Positions 35,146-44,512 of a stretch of 64,000 nt of DNA are shown here, piece by piece. Source of the stretch: Brevibacillus dissolubilis (GTDB taxonomy: Bacteria; Bacillota; Bacilli; Brevibacillales; Brevibacillaceae); contig NZ_VCNA01000017.1 in assembly GCF_006170445.1 (NCBI RefSeq), forward strand, positions 50,138-114,137, written 5' to 3'. Below the pieces are notes generated by a model, which did no database searches, was not told the origin of the DNA, and worked only from the letters and a program-made list of their open reading frames with translations. Positions within the stretch are counted from its first letter, which is position 1; each line of letters opens with the position of its first letter. The position numbers and the translations under genes were made by a program.

Positions 35146-36114
35146 ATGGCGAAGGCACTCGCAAACATTCCTACACTCAACCTGCAAAAGTTTGTCAACG
35201 GCACTCCAGAAGAACGCGCACAATTCGTACAGGAGTTCGGTGAAGGTTTGAAAGCAATCGGCTTCATCAAGCTTGAAGGCCACGGAATTGACAGCGCTTT
35301 AATTCGTAATACGTATGATGCTTTTGAAAAATTCTTCGCACTGCCGACTGATGTAAAAGAAAAATATGTACACGCACAAGGCGGCGCACGCGGCTATACC
35401 GGATTTGGCAAGGAGCATGCGAAAAACCGTACCGCAGGCGACCTCAAGGAATTCTGGCACACAGGCCAAGATCTGCCGGAAAATCATCCGCTGTATAACA
35501 CTCCGGCTTATCCGCCAAATATCTGGCCGGAAGCAGAAATCCAAGGCATCACAGAAAATACACTTGGTCTGTACCGTGCGCTGGAAAACTGTGCAGCCCA
35601 AATGCTGACTGCACTCGCGCTCTACTTCAACCTCGAAGAAGATTATTTCACCCGCATGATCAAAGACGGTAACAGCGTGCTTCGCTCCCTGCACTACCCA
35701 CCGCTGGAGCCTGGCATGGACCCGAATGCGGTTCGTGCTGCTGAGCATGAGGATATCAACCTGATCACCCTGCTTTGCGAAGCGACCCAATCCGGTCTGG
35801 AGATCCTCACCCATGACGGCGAGTGGCTTGGTGTAGAAGCACTGGAAGGCCAAATCGTCGTAGACGCAGGGGACATGCTCTCCCGTATGGCGAACGGTGT
35901 GATCCCAGCGACCACCCACCGCGTAGTCAACCCAGAAGGCGAGGCAGCAAAAGTATCCCGTTACTCCGTGCCGTTCTTCACGCACCCGCGTCCAGAGTGC
36001 GTACTCGAGATCATTCCAGGCACCGTAACCGAAGAAAACCCGCTCCGCGCACCTGTCATCACTGCGGGTGAGTTCCTCAACCAACGCCTGCGTGAGATCG
36101 GTCTGTTGAAATAA
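35146..36114 (+). CDS. Fe(II)/2-oxoglutarate-dependent oxygenase (isopenicillin N synthase-like)
   Basis: A 322-residue non-haem iron oxygenase. The iron ligands are His201 and Asp203 (AEHEDIN) and His258 (TTHRV); the RxS motif that binds 2-oxoglutarate is Arg272 and Ser274 in SRYSVPF. The N-terminal DIOX_N region (IPTLNLQKF, GFIKLEGHGI) is present. The fold is that of isopenicillin N synthase and gibberellin or ethylene-forming oxygenases; the substrate is unknown. GGAGGG at 35131-35136 sets the ATG at 35146. Codon use is biased in the manner of the M6 and ald genes, suggesting strong expression. The gene is monocistronic. Confidence 0.9.
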   Translation: MAKALANIPTLNLQKFVNGTPEERAQFVQEFGEGLKAIGFIKLEGHGIDSALIRNTYDAFEKFFALPTDVKEKYVHAQGGARGYTGFGKEHAKNRTAGDLKEFWHTGQDLPENHPLYNTPAYPPNIWPEAEIQGITENTLGLYRALENCAAQMLTALALYFNLEEDYFTRMIKDGNSVLRSLHYPPLEPGMDPNAVRAAEHEDINLITLLCEATQSGLEILTHDGEWLGVEALEGQIVVDAGDMLSRMANGVIPATTHRVVNPEGEAAKVSRYSVPFFTHPRPECVLEIIPGTVTEENPLRAPVITAGEFLNQRLREIGLLK

Positions 36115-36140
36115 TTACGACCTGTATTTGCAAGAATCAA

Positions 36141-36178
36141 GAGAAGGAATCAGCACTCTGTTGCTGGTTTCTTTTTTT
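36141..36178 (+). terminator. Terminator after the oxygenase gene
   Basis: A hairpin with core CAGCA/TGCTG (36151-36155, 36162-36166) extended by GAA/TTC-type pairs, followed by CTTTTTTT. Confidence 0.65.
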
Positions 36179-36195
36179 CATTTATGGTAAGGTAG

Positions 36196-36341
36196 TAAAA
36201 AAACTGTAGGATGCGTGAATACCCACGGTTTGGCATAGAACAGGCAGTTGGAACCTGCGATGGTTATTCCAGAGGTTTGTAAAGAGAAGTGTTTCCCACC
36301 GAAGGTTTCCCAGCCTTATGAACGGTGGGTTTTGTTGTTTC
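36196..36341 (+). ncRNA. Candidate structured leader RNA or sRNA upstream of the HAD gene
   Basis: About 145 nt of GC-rich, structured sequence between two genes. A possible promoter is TTGCTG (36161-36166), 16 bp, TATGGT (36183-36188). GCAG/CTGC forms a small hairpin near 36244-36258. The 3' part is a clear terminator: CCCACCG pairs with CGGTGGG, then TTTTGTTGTTT. An earlier CCCAC at 36221-36225 could pair with the same GTGGG and break the terminator, as in a riboswitch. I match no known riboswitch class by eye. It may control the phosphatase gene at 36424 or be independent. Confidence 0.5.
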
Positions 36342-36423
36342 AAGCCATCTGTGAACCCCCAGGAAAGCCTTCACATGCCAAATGAAAAGGGGCGCCATTA
36401 TACATACAGGAGGGAAACCATAC

Positions 36424-37233
36424 ATGATCCGCCTTATTGTTACTGATCTGGACGGAACCTTGCTGGATACAAACAGAGAGATCCCAGCACACAACCGAGA
36501 AGCCATCCGCAAAGCTGTGGAGGGTGGCATCCAGCTCGGACTGGCTTCCGGGCGCATGCATTCTGAATTGACCGCCGTGATGAACGAGCTGGGTGAAGAA
36601 GCTCATCGTATTTCGCAGAACGGTGCGTTCGTCTACACCAAAGAAGAGAAGCTGCTTGACTCCAAAGCCTTCGATCCAGAAGTGTCCGTACAGCTTCATC
36701 AGATTACCCGTGAGTATGACTTTGCGACGATGATCTGTGTCGACCAGACCGTCTACGTTGAAAAAAGAAGTGCAGCTGTCGATGCCTTGCAGGAGCGGAT
36801 GTTCACCAAGTTCGTGCTGGAGCCAAATGTCGGCGAATTGATCAAGCGTCAGGAAATCGTCCCATGCAAATTCAGTCTGTTTGGCAACATGGACAGCCTG
36901 CTCCAGCTTCGTGACGAGGTGGAGAAGCAGCCTTACTCCACAGAAGTCGATCCAGTTGTTTCTGACCGCGACTGTCTTGATCTGATGCCAAAAGACGTCA
37001 GCAAAGGCAACGGTCTTAGAGTCCTGCTCCAAGAGTTGGGTCTGACAACAGATGAGGTAGCCTGTATCGGGGATTCGTTCAATGATGTCTCTATGTTCGA
37101 GGTGACCCCGCACAGCTTCGCGATGTCCCACAGTCTGCCTGAGCTGCGCGCCCATGCCAAGCATGAGGTAGAGGATGTAGCCAGCGCGATTGAATGGGTG
37201 CTGCAATACAATCAAGCAAGAGCAACGACGTAG
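36424..37233 (+). CDS. Cof-type HAD-IIB phosphatase
   Basis: A 269-residue HAD-superfamily hydrolase of the Cof (IIB) type. Motif I is VTDLDGTLLD with Asp8 and Asp10, motif II is at LASGRM, and motif III/IV are Lys in PKDVSKG and CIGDSFNDVSMF. The cap domain (about 85-190) is the alpha/beta C2B type. Such enzymes remove phosphate from sugar phosphates, nucleotides or vitamin intermediates; the substrate is not predictable. AGGAGGG precedes the ATG at 36424. A structured region with a terminator lies upstream and may regulate it. Confidence 0.9.
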   Translation: MIRLIVTDLDGTLLDTNREIPAHNREAIRKAVEGGIQLGLASGRMHSELTAVMNELGEEAHRISQNGAFVYTKEEKLLDSKAFDPEVSVQLHQITREYDFATMICVDQTVYVEKRSAAVDALQERMFTKFVLEPNVGELIKRQEIVPCKFSLFGNMDSLLQLRDEVEKQPYSTEVDPVVSDRDCLDLMPKDVSKGNGLRVLLQELGLTTDEVACIGDSFNDVSMFEVTPHSFAMSHSLPELRAHAKHEVEDVASAIEWVLQYNQARATT

Positions 37234-37255
37234 TTTCGTTGCTCTTTATTTTTTC
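37219..37255 (+). terminator. Rho-independent terminator
   Basis: AGAGCAACG (37219-37227) pairs with CGTTGCTCT (37237-37245), followed by TTATTTTTT. It overlaps the end of the HAD gene. Confidence 0.85.
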
Positions 37256-37269
37256 TTATTTATTTTTCA

Positions 37270-37299
37270 TTGTTTATAAAGAATCATAACGTGTACAAT
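37270..37299 (+). promoter_or_regulatory. Promoter of the RND efflux operon
   Basis: TTGTTT (37270-37275), 18-bp spacer, TACAAT (37294-37299), about 54 bp before the MFP gene start. Confidence 0.65.
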
Positions 37300-37352
37300 A
37301 TATTTTGAAAATTTGTTCAAATCATACAGAGAGAAATAAGGGGGACGGATTC

Positions 37353-38615
37353 ATGAATCGGTGGTTGATTCTTTCCGTCGCGGCATTGGTATTCGCCAGT
37401 GGTTGTGAAAAACTGGAGACCGAGGTGCAAAAACAACGCGACTTGGAGCAACGTTTCAGTGAAGATGCCGAACAGGTACTGAAAGTGAAGACCGTGCAGG
37501 GTTATGTGGTGCAACAGGGTCAAGAAGCACTTACCCAAGAGACCTATGGCGTGCTATCCCCAGGCAAAGAGATTTCGCTCTCCTTCGGGTCGTCCGGCAA
37601 GATTTCCAGTCTTCGTGTGAAAAAAGGGGATTATGTCAAAAGCGGGGCGATCCTTGCCACTCTCGACACCGCAGCACTGGAGCAGGAGATCGCAGCCGCC
37701 CAGAGCGAAGTCCAGCGGGCCCATGCCAGCAAAAGCAAAACCCTGCAAGGCCCAGATCAATATGATGTCACCAACCAGCAGCTGCAGGTACAGAAAGCCC
37801 AGCAGAATCTGACCCACGCCCAGACCGAACGCGAAACAGCCCAGCGTCTCTATGACAGCGGGGTGATCAGCCGGGAAGAGCTGGACGCCAAGCTCCGTCA
37901 GGAAAAACAGATGACCATCGCTCTGCAGGAAGAGCGTACCGCCCTCTCCAAGCTGATGCAGAGCGTCGATCAGGCAGATGTGCAAGCCGTCGATGCCAGT
38001 GTCCGGCAGGCACAGGCCCAACTGCAACGAGCCAGACAGGGACTGCAAGGCGGTCAGCTCATCGCGCCTTTCGCGGGAGTCATCGCAGAGGTCAGCCAGC
38101 AGACAGCCGAGCAGACCGGCCCCGGACAATCCGTGCTCAAGCTGATCGATGCCAAGCAGTGGGTCGTCAAGCTGAGCGTCAACAGCGAGCAGATCAGCAA
38201 CTGGCAGACAGGCAAAAAAGTATCGCTGACCGCGCCATCCGGCGGGCAAAAGGAAGGGATAGTCACGTTCGTCTCCGCTGTCATGGATGAGACGACAGGT
38301 ACATATCCGGTTGAGATCACGCTCCAAGGCGAAGCAGGCGGCTGGAGGGCAGGACAGATGGTGACCTGCCGCTATGAGCTGCAGAGCACCCATTCTCTGT
38401 TCATCCCGGTCTCTGCGGTCGGGATCTCTGACGAGGAGCATTACGTGATGCTGATCGACAACCAGGTAGCCAAAAAGCATCCCGTCCAAGTAGGTGCGCT
38501 GTATGGTGACATGTACGAGATCACCGAGGGACTCAAGATCAATGACCAGATTGTCCGAACAGGTCTCTCCTACGTCTCCGACGGCGAAACGGTGCAGGTG
38601 GCAGGATATGAATAA
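37353..38615 (+). CDS. RND efflux membrane fusion lipoprotein
   Basis: A 420-residue periplasmic-adaptor-type protein. The signal peptide ends in the lipobox ASGC (about residues 14-17), so it is lipid-anchored outside the membrane. Then come a beta/lipoyl half (ISLSFGSSGKISSLRVKKGDYVKSGAILATLD), a long coiled-coil hairpin (about 110-240, heptads rich in Gln and Ala), the second lipoyl half (LIAPFAGVIAEVSQQTAEQTGPGQ) and a beta-barrel/membrane-proximal domain. It partners the RND permease encoded next, with an 8-nt overlap that implies coupling. AAGGGGGAC precedes the ATG at 37353. The exported compound is unknown. Confidence 0.92.
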   Translation: MNRWLILSVAALVFASGCEKLETEVQKQRDLEQRFSEDAEQVLKVKTVQGYVVQQGQEALTQETYGVLSPGKEISLSFGSSGKISSLRVKKGDYVKSGAILATLDTAALEQEIAAAQSEVQRAHASKSKTLQGPDQYDVTNQQLQVQKAQQNLTHAQTERETAQRLYDSGVISREELDAKLRQEKQMTIALQEERTALSKLMQSVDQADVQAVDASVRQAQAQLQRARQGLQGGQLIAPFAGVIAEVSQQTAEQTGPGQSVLKLIDAKQWVVKLSVNSEQISNWQTGKKVSLTAPSGGQKEGIVTFVSAVMDETTGTYPVEITLQGEAGGWRAGQMVTCRYELQSTHSLFIPVSAVGISDEEHYVMLIDNQVAKKHPVQVGALYGDMYEITEGLKINDQIVRTGLSYVSDGETVQVAGYE

Positions 38616-41600
38616 CCGTATGAGCCCCAACATCCGAAGCATGCTTGCATGGGTGCTTGCTTTCTTTTTCGTGGTGGCAGGCTATGCCGCTTATACACAG
38701 ATCGGGATGATCGTCTATCCCCAAGAAAAGCAGCCCGTCTATCATGTCAGTGTCCAGACCCCGGGCCTTACACCAGAAGAGGTGGAGGAGACCATCGCAC
38801 GCCCGCTGGAGGATCTGGTACGTGAGCTGTCCGGAATTGAGAATGTGACCACGACCTCGCGTATGAACGGTGCGGAGATGGAAATCGAGGTCAACACCTT
38901 GTTTGTCCAGCGCTTCCGGGAGAAGCTGGAAGCCAAAATAGACGAAGCCAAGTTTCTGCCAGAGGGTGACCAGATCGAGATCAGACAGGATGGATATGGC
39001 GAGCAGGAAGCCGCTTCCTTTTTCCTGCATGGAACAGATCTGCTCACGCTGAACAATCTGGCTGAGACTACGGTCAAAGACCGCCTGAGCGCCCTAGACG
39101 GCGTCACACGGGTGGAGGTAGAAGCCAACGGACTGAAAAATCAGGTGGAGATCGTATTCCGTCCGCAGATGCTCTACACCTACCAGCTGACACCGACTGA
39201 TATCCTGGCGCAGCTCCGGCAAAAAGAGCAGGGGATCGTCGGCACCATTTGGCAGGGGCAAGAGACGGTAGAGCTGGGCTGGCAGACGACGCCCGCCAAT
39301 ATCGAACAGCTCGGGCAGACCCTGATCCAGACCAACAAAGGCTATGTGGTACTCAAGCGTCTCGCGGATATTCGTGACCTGCGCGGTAGCAAGGGGGATC
39401 AGGTGTCACTCTACCGTGGAGAGCCGTTCGTCACTGTGCGGGTTTTCCATGCCGAGATGGCACAACTCCTTGTCTTACAAGAACAGATCGATCAGGTTAT
39501 CACCCAGCTCAATCAGGAGGGGCAAGACCGCTTTCATCTGACCGAATTTGAAGACAAAGCGGCTCCGATCAACTCCGCGATCCGAGATATCTCGATCTTC
39601 CTCGGTGTGCTCACGCTTCTCGCTGCTGTGGCGGCAGGCTGGTGGATGAGACAGGGGAAGGCGGGGATTCTGCTCGTCATCTCGACAGGCAGTGTGATGG
39701 GCCTTATGCTGAGTCTCCTGTGGCTCATAGGGGCGAAGCTGTCACTTAGCACGATCGGCGGTGTTGCCATCGTGGGACTTTTATCTGTCGGAGCAGGTCT
39801 GGCGAGCTTTTACCGTTATGCGGCGATCAATCCCGAAGCATGGGGGATCGAGTCTGTCCGGCAGATGAGTTCCCGCTTGATGGGGCCGTTTGCACTTTCC
39901 TTTTTCTTTATCCTCGTCTGCTTGATTCCGCTGTTGTTCGGCGATGTCATCAAGCTGGCTGACCGCCCGACCCTGTTTGGAACGGGAGTGGTCTTGGCAG
40001 CAGGCTTTCTCGCACACTTCCCTGTGTTTGGGTTCGTGTTACCAACCCTTGCCGCTGCTTGGCTGCAAGCCCCTGATCAGACCGTGCGTGAACCACGTGT
40101 ATGGCAACAGAAGTGGCTGCTTAGATGGACGGACAACATGCTCAACAGCGCCCAGCGCACCGCCCGCCTTGGCATCATTCCGTATGCATTGGTGCTTGGC
40201 GCGACTGTGTTCGTATACACGATGTTTTCCTACTTCATCCAGACCGATTCTTATCTGAAGCTAGACAACAATCATCACAGTCTCACCCTCGACATGCCCA
40301 AAGGCTCGACACTGGATCAGACTATCGCCAAAGCACGCGAGGTTGAGAAGCAGTTCCGCACCGTCCCAGATGTTGCAGATATGTACGCACAAGCCGATAG
40401 GGAGAGTGTCACGTTCCATCTGCTTTTTAAGCAGCAGGGAGAGCGTGAACAGCTCCGCTACGAAACGGAAAAACAACTGGGCAAAATCCTCGAAAAAATC
40501 CCGGAGACCAACTATGAAGCCAAGCTCGATCAGGATATTGACGGCGAACAGGTGACTTTTACGATCAAAGGGCCAACGCTTGCCACGGTCAAAGTCATCA
40601 CCCAGCGGTTCTACGAGTTCATGCGGGAGTATGGAGGCTACGGCAACGGCGGCACACCGCGCATGTCCAGTGAAAATGAAGAGGAGAGGGGCCACACGAT
40701 CCGTCCGAAGACAGAGGCTCTCATCTACTACGGCATCAGTGAAGCACAGGTAAAAAGCCAGCTCGACAGCTATCTCGGCGAGCAGACCATCGGCAATCTC
40801 CGCTGGAACGACCAGTCCATCCCGCTGATCGCCCGCCTGCCCAAAGGCTACATGGAGCATACCGATCAGGTACAGAAAATCATGATCCAGACACCAAAAG
40901 GGGCCGTCGCACTCCAGGACCTCGTCGAATGGAGTGTCAGTCAGCCGTCTGTGGCGTACATCCGCGAAGACAAACAGTACGTCATGAAGGTGCAGGGACG
41001 CATCGTCAAAGATACCGAGAGCCAATTTCCACTCACAGCAGGCCGTGTCTACTTCAGCTTGCCCCAGCAGTTCGCCAATGAAATGAAGCTTCCAGACGGC
41101 TATGCACTGCTGACGCCGATTGATATCAAGTACGAGGATCAGAAAAAAGAAGACAGCAGAAGCGACTGGCCGCTGATCTTCTCGCTTGCTACGGCATTGG
41201 TCATCACCGCAGTGACCGGTGGCCTGCTCCAGCGGCGGATCAGCCACGCCGTTCCGGTCATGCTGGCGGTACCGCTGTTTATTTTGCCCGGGATGGTGGG
41301 GTTATTCCTCTTCAACCAACCGCTCAATCTCATGGCGATTCAGGGCGGATTGGCGGCGACCGCTGTCACCTTACAGCTGGGTCTAGTGATGCTGAACGCC
41401 GTTCAAGAGAGGAGAACAGGTGAACCGTTGTACGTGGCACAGGAGATCAAGGCTGGATCGCATGCCATGCTGCGTCTCACACTGACTTGGCTGACGGCTG
41501 TCGCTCTGGTTACACTGCCGCTGGTAGTTGGTTTGTGGTCGTCTGAGAGCGATTACCATCTTTCTTTTGCAGCTGTATTACTGCCGGGCACACTGCTTGG

Positions 41601-41889
41601 CGCATGGTGCATCCTGTTCTTATTCCCCGGACTGTACCAGTGGCTGGAGGTCTACGCTGCCAAAGACCGCTCCGAAGGCCAGATGTGGGCCACGACCTGG
41701 CGCCAGCTGCACAACTGGTGGGAGAACCGCCGCACTTCCGAGACAGTTCCTCACACCCATCTGTCAAAAGAAACAGACGATCTACCGACCCGAGATGGAA
41801 GTAAGCGGCAAGACCGGAGTAACCCGTCCGAGCAGGCCCGCAACCCCGATCAATTGTCACCGGATGACTTTCTTCCGCTCCGACGCTAG
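38608..41889 (+). CDS. RND family efflux permease (AcrB/HAE1-like)
   Basis: A 1093-residue proton-driven exporter. The first helix and the porter start PVYHVSVQTPGLTPEEVEETIARPLEDLVRELSGIENVTTTSRMNGAEMEIEV show the typical RND signature, repeated in the second half (NNHHSLTLDMPKGSTLDQTIAKAREVEKQFRTVPDVADMYAQADR). Helices cluster at about 355-520 and 860-1025. A hydrophilic tail of about 55 residues ends the protein. The ATG at 38608 overlaps the MFP stop; an ATG four codons later is possible. In Bacilli such pumps (SwrC/YerP) export surfactants or antimicrobials; the substrate here is inferred only to this level. Confidence 0.93.
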   Translation: MNNRMSPNIRSMLAWVLAFFFVVAGYAAYTQIGMIVYPQEKQPVYHVSVQTPGLTPEEVEETIARPLEDLVRELSGIENVTTTSRMNGAEMEIEVNTLFVQRFREKLEAKIDEAKFLPEGDQIEIRQDGYGEQEAASFFLHGTDLLTLNNLAETTVKDRLSALDGVTRVEVEANGLKNQVEIVFRPQMLYTYQLTPTDILAQLRQKEQGIVGTIWQGQETVELGWQTTPANIEQLGQTLIQTNKGYVVLKRLADIRDLRGSKGDQVSLYRGEPFVTVRVFHAEMAQLLVLQEQIDQVITQLNQEGQDRFHLTEFEDKAAPINSAIRDISIFLGVLTLLAAVAAGWWMRQGKAGILLVISTGSVMGLMLSLLWLIGAKLSLSTIGGVAIVGLLSVGAGLASFYRYAAINPEAWGIESVRQMSSRLMGPFALSFFFILVCLIPLLFGDVIKLADRPTLFGTGVVLAAGFLAHFPVFGFVLPTLAAAWLQAPDQTVREPRVWQQKWLLRWTDNMLNSAQRTARLGIIPYALVLGATVFVYTMFSYFIQTDSYLKLDNNHHSLTLDMPKGSTLDQTIAKAREVEKQFRTVPDVADMYAQADRESVTFHLLFKQQGEREQLRYETEKQLGKILEKIPETNYEAKLDQDIDGEQVTFTIKGPTLATVKVITQRFYEFMREYGGYGNGGTPRMSSENEEERGHTIRPKTEALIYYGISEAQVKSQLDSYLGEQTIGNLRWNDQSIPLIARLPKGYMEHTDQVQKIMIQTPKGAVALQDLVEWSVSQPSVAYIREDKQYVMKVQGRIVKDTESQFPLTAGRVYFSLPQQFANEMKLPDGYALLTPIDIKYEDQKKEDSRSDWPLIFSLATALVITAVTGGLLQRRISHAVPVMLAVPLFILPGMVGLFLFNQPLNLMAIQGGLAATAVTLQLGLVMLNAVQERRTGEPLYVAQEIKAGSHAMLRLTLTWLTAVALVTLPLVVGLWSSESDYHLSFAAVLLPGTLLGAWCILFLFPGLYQWLEVYAAKDRSEGQMWATTWRQLHNWWENRRTSETVPHTHLSKETDDLPTRDGSKRQDRSNPSEQARNPDQLSPDDFLPLRR

Positions 41890-41993
41890 TGGCTTATGCC
41901 GCTGGCGTCTTCATTTTCTTAGCATCTCTTGCTAAGATAAACGGAAAAAGAACCCAACTCTTTGGCGATACTAGAGAGGGGAGAGGTGAAAGA

Positions 41994-42527
41994 ATGCGCT
42001 ATCAAAAGGTAATAATCGGACTACTCTTTTTTGCTTGTATATTGGGGGGACTCACCTATGCGTCCTCACTCCCGTATGAAAAACAAGATTTGCGGCAACT
42101 AATCAAACAATATGTTGATACAGAATATGTGGTAGAGCATTACAGCCACATCGATTTTGACTATGGCGGCAAGCCTGTCAGCATCGCTTATTCCGGTGTG
42201 GAAGGGTTTATCGAATTTTTCATTCGCAAGGCTGCCCATGCGGTTACGTTTGCGACGATTGCGGTCACCGTCTATTTTTTGCTGGCCCGTCTGTCCTCGG
42301 TGAGTGTCGCTCTGCCATGGAGCGGGTGTCTGACCGCTGTGATCGCCGTTTTGGATGAATGGCACCAATCCTTCACGATCAACCGGACGGCCCTGCTGTC
42401 TGATGTGATGCTGGATATGGCGGCAGGATATACGGCTTTGCTGATTGCCTTTCTTTTGCATATCACTCTGCGTACGGAGAAACCGGTCAGATGGAGTGAC
42501 GTCTACCGGAGACGAAAAAAGTTGTGA
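41994..42527 (+). CDS. VanZ family membrane protein
   Basis: A 177-residue membrane protein of the VanZ family. Four helices are visible, including FIEFFIRKAAHAVTFATIAVTVYFLL with the conserved RKxAH motif and AVLDEWHQSFTINRTALLSDVMLDMAAGYTALL with the DExHQ and DVxxD elements that mark the family. VanZ proteins are linked to low-level teicoplanin resistance and envelope functions, but most members are uncharacterised. The ATG at 41994 lies behind GAGGGGAGAGGTG; the longer upstream frame is not supported. It follows the RND gene by about 100 nt and may be co-transcribed. Confidence 0.85.
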   Translation: MRYQKVIIGLLFFACILGGLTYASSLPYEKQDLRQLIKQYVDTEYVVEHYSHIDFDYGGKPVSIAYSGVEGFIEFFIRKAAHAVTFATIAVTVYFLLARLSSVSVALPWSGCLTAVIAVLDEWHQSFTINRTALLSDVMLDMAAGYTALLIAFLLHITLRTEKPVRWSDVYRRRKKL

Positions 42528-42665
42528 CAAAATGCTCACGGTTTGGTAACAGAACGATCACGGATGCCATGCACTTGCGGAATGCTCCGGTGATAAAATA
42601 CAGGCAGATAACCCATCCTAAAGTATAAATAACTCACAGGGTTGAGAATGGAAGGGAAGCATCCG

Positions 42666-44405
42666 ATGAAAGTACCTGTAGGAGTATCCAACCGACACAT
42701 TCACTTATCCCAGCAGGACTTGGAGAAGCTATTTGGCCCCGGCTATCAGCTTCAAAAAATGAAGGACCTCAAGCAAGTTGGCCAGTACGCGGCACAGGAG
42801 ACTGTCACATTGATCGGAACCAAAGGAAAAATCAACAATGTACGGATTCTCGGTCCGGTACGTAAACAGACTCAAGTGGAGATTTCCCGTACAGACAGCT
42901 ACCTGTTGGGAGTAGACCCGCCGATCCGCGATTCTGGAGATCTGGCCAACAGTGCAGCTATCACCATCCAAGGTCCGAATGGGCAGATCACACTCGAGGA
43001 AGGCGTGATCATCGCCATCCGCCATATCCACTTTTCAACGGAGGATGCTGCGCGATTCGGTGTGAAGGATAAGCAGATGGTCTCCGTCGAAGTGGAAGGT
43101 ACACGATCCCTTATCCTTGAAAACGTGCTCTGCCGGGTTCACAAAGACTACCGCCTCGAGTTCCACATCGATACCGACGAAGCCAATGCCTCCGGTCTGC
43201 GCAATGACATGGAAGTAGAAGTGCTTGTCCCCGAAACAGAGGAAGATACCTACAAAGAGCTGCGCCTCAAAGAAAAGACCCACGTCCTCGTCCTCAACTG
43301 CGGCAGTTCTTCCGTCAAATATAAGCTTTATGAGATGCCGACCCGTAAGCTGATCGCATCCGACTATCTGCAACAAATCAAGCGCGACCAATACGAATCG
43401 GCGATCAAATCAATCTTTGACAAGTTCACGGATTATAATATCACCCTCGTCTCACACCGGGTCGTCCACGGTGGCGAGCATTTCAAACAGTCTGTCATCA
43501 TTAACGACGAGGTCAAAAAGCGAATCGACGAAATGTCCCGCTTCGCGCCTTTGCACAATCCAATCAACCTGCTCGGTATTGAGGTGGCCCAGAAATACCT
43601 CCCTGACTCGATCCAGGTAGCCAACTTTGATACCGCGTTCCACCAGACGATGCCGCCGTCGTCTTATCTCTACGCCCTTCCATATGAATACTATGAAAAA
43701 TATGGAATCCGTAAATACGGCTTTCATGGTATCTCACATCGGTTCGTCATGAAGCGAGCCCAACTGCTGATGGAGATGCCGACCGATAAGCTTCGCCTGA
43801 TTTCCTGCCATATCGGCAGCGGTGTGAGTATCACGGCGATTCGTTACGGTGAATCATTAGACACGTCGATGGGGATGACACCGCTCGCAGGTCTTAGCAT
43901 GGGGACCCGAAGCGGCAACATCGACCCGGGGATTATCCCCTACATCGAAGAAATTGAGCAGACCGATACCTCTGGGGCGATTGATATCCTCAACACGAAA
44001 AGTGGTCTGTTGGGAGTATCAGGAGTCTCTAGTGATCTGCGCGACGTCATGGCGAAGGCCAAGGAGGGCGATCACCGTTCCCAACTCGCTCTTGAGATGT
44101 TTACCACACGGCTGCATACCTACATCGGATTGTACCTCGCCCGTCTTAACGGCGTAGACGGGATTATCTTTACGGCTGGTGTGGGTGAAAATAATCCGGA
44201 AGTGCGTCAGATGATCTGCACCGGTCTGGAATTCGCAGGTGTCATTCTTGACCCAGAAGCGAATAAGAATAATAAAGGGGAAGGATTCATCTCAAGCCCG
44301 TACTCTCCGGTCAAAGTCATGGTCATCCCGACCAACGAAGAGTTAATCATGGCTACCGATGCGTATCAATTGTATTTAAATACACCTGAGACCATGACGA
44401 TTTAG
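42666..44405 (+). CDS. PduL phosphotransacylase-acetate kinase fusion
   Basis: A 579-residue fusion of two enzymes that act in series from acetyl-CoA to acetate plus ATP. Residues 1 to about 195 are a PduL-type phosphotransacylase: VPVGVSNRHIHLS, IAIRHIHFS and FHIDTDEANA supply the zinc-site histidines. Residues about 206-579 are acetate kinase: VLVLNCGSSSVKYKLYE, HRVVHGG (Arg265), FDTAFHQTMP, YGFHGISHRFV, GTRSGNIDPG and PTNEELIMA. The kinase part is about 40 residues short between GSSS and HRVVHGG, and the usual GNGxS loop reads IGSGVS (383-388). The ATG at 42666 follows GGAAGGGA; ATG at 42648 is an alternative. No frameshift is seen between the parts. Confidence 0.9.
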   Translation: MKVPVGVSNRHIHLSQQDLEKLFGPGYQLQKMKDLKQVGQYAAQETVTLIGTKGKINNVRILGPVRKQTQVEISRTDSYLLGVDPPIRDSGDLANSAAITIQGPNGQITLEEGVIIAIRHIHFSTEDAARFGVKDKQMVSVEVEGTRSLILENVLCRVHKDYRLEFHIDTDEANASGLRNDMEVEVLVPETEEDTYKELRLKEKTHVLVLNCGSSSVKYKLYEMPTRKLIASDYLQQIKRDQYESAIKSIFDKFTDYNITLVSHRVVHGGEHFKQSVIINDEVKKRIDEMSRFAPLHNPINLLGIEVAQKYLPDSIQVANFDTAFHQTMPPSSYLYALPYEYYEKYGIRKYGFHGISHRFVMKRAQLLMEMPTDKLRLISCHIGSGVSITAIRYGESLDTSMGMTPLAGLSMGTRSGNIDPGIIPYIEEIEQTDTSGAIDILNTKSGLLGVSGVSSDLRDVMAKAKEGDHRSQLALEMFTTRLHTYIGLYLARLNGVDGIIFTAGVGENNPEVRQMICTGLEFAGVILDPEANKNNKGEGFISSPYSPVKVMVIPTNEELIMATDAYQLYLNTPETMTI

Positions 44406-44512
44406 CAAACTGGGCTTTTCATTGAATCGCTTTCTCTGCTATACTAGTAAAATGAGCCAGAGTAGCAAGGTTCTCGACATTTTGGTTAACCAATAAAAGG
44501 AGTGCAAATTTG

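Noticed and set aside
36196..36341. 6S RNA or a known riboswitch class
   Set aside because: Too short for 6S and lacking the long closing helix; no match to the TPP, SAM, purine, glycine, c-di-GMP or T-box consensus sequences that I could recall.
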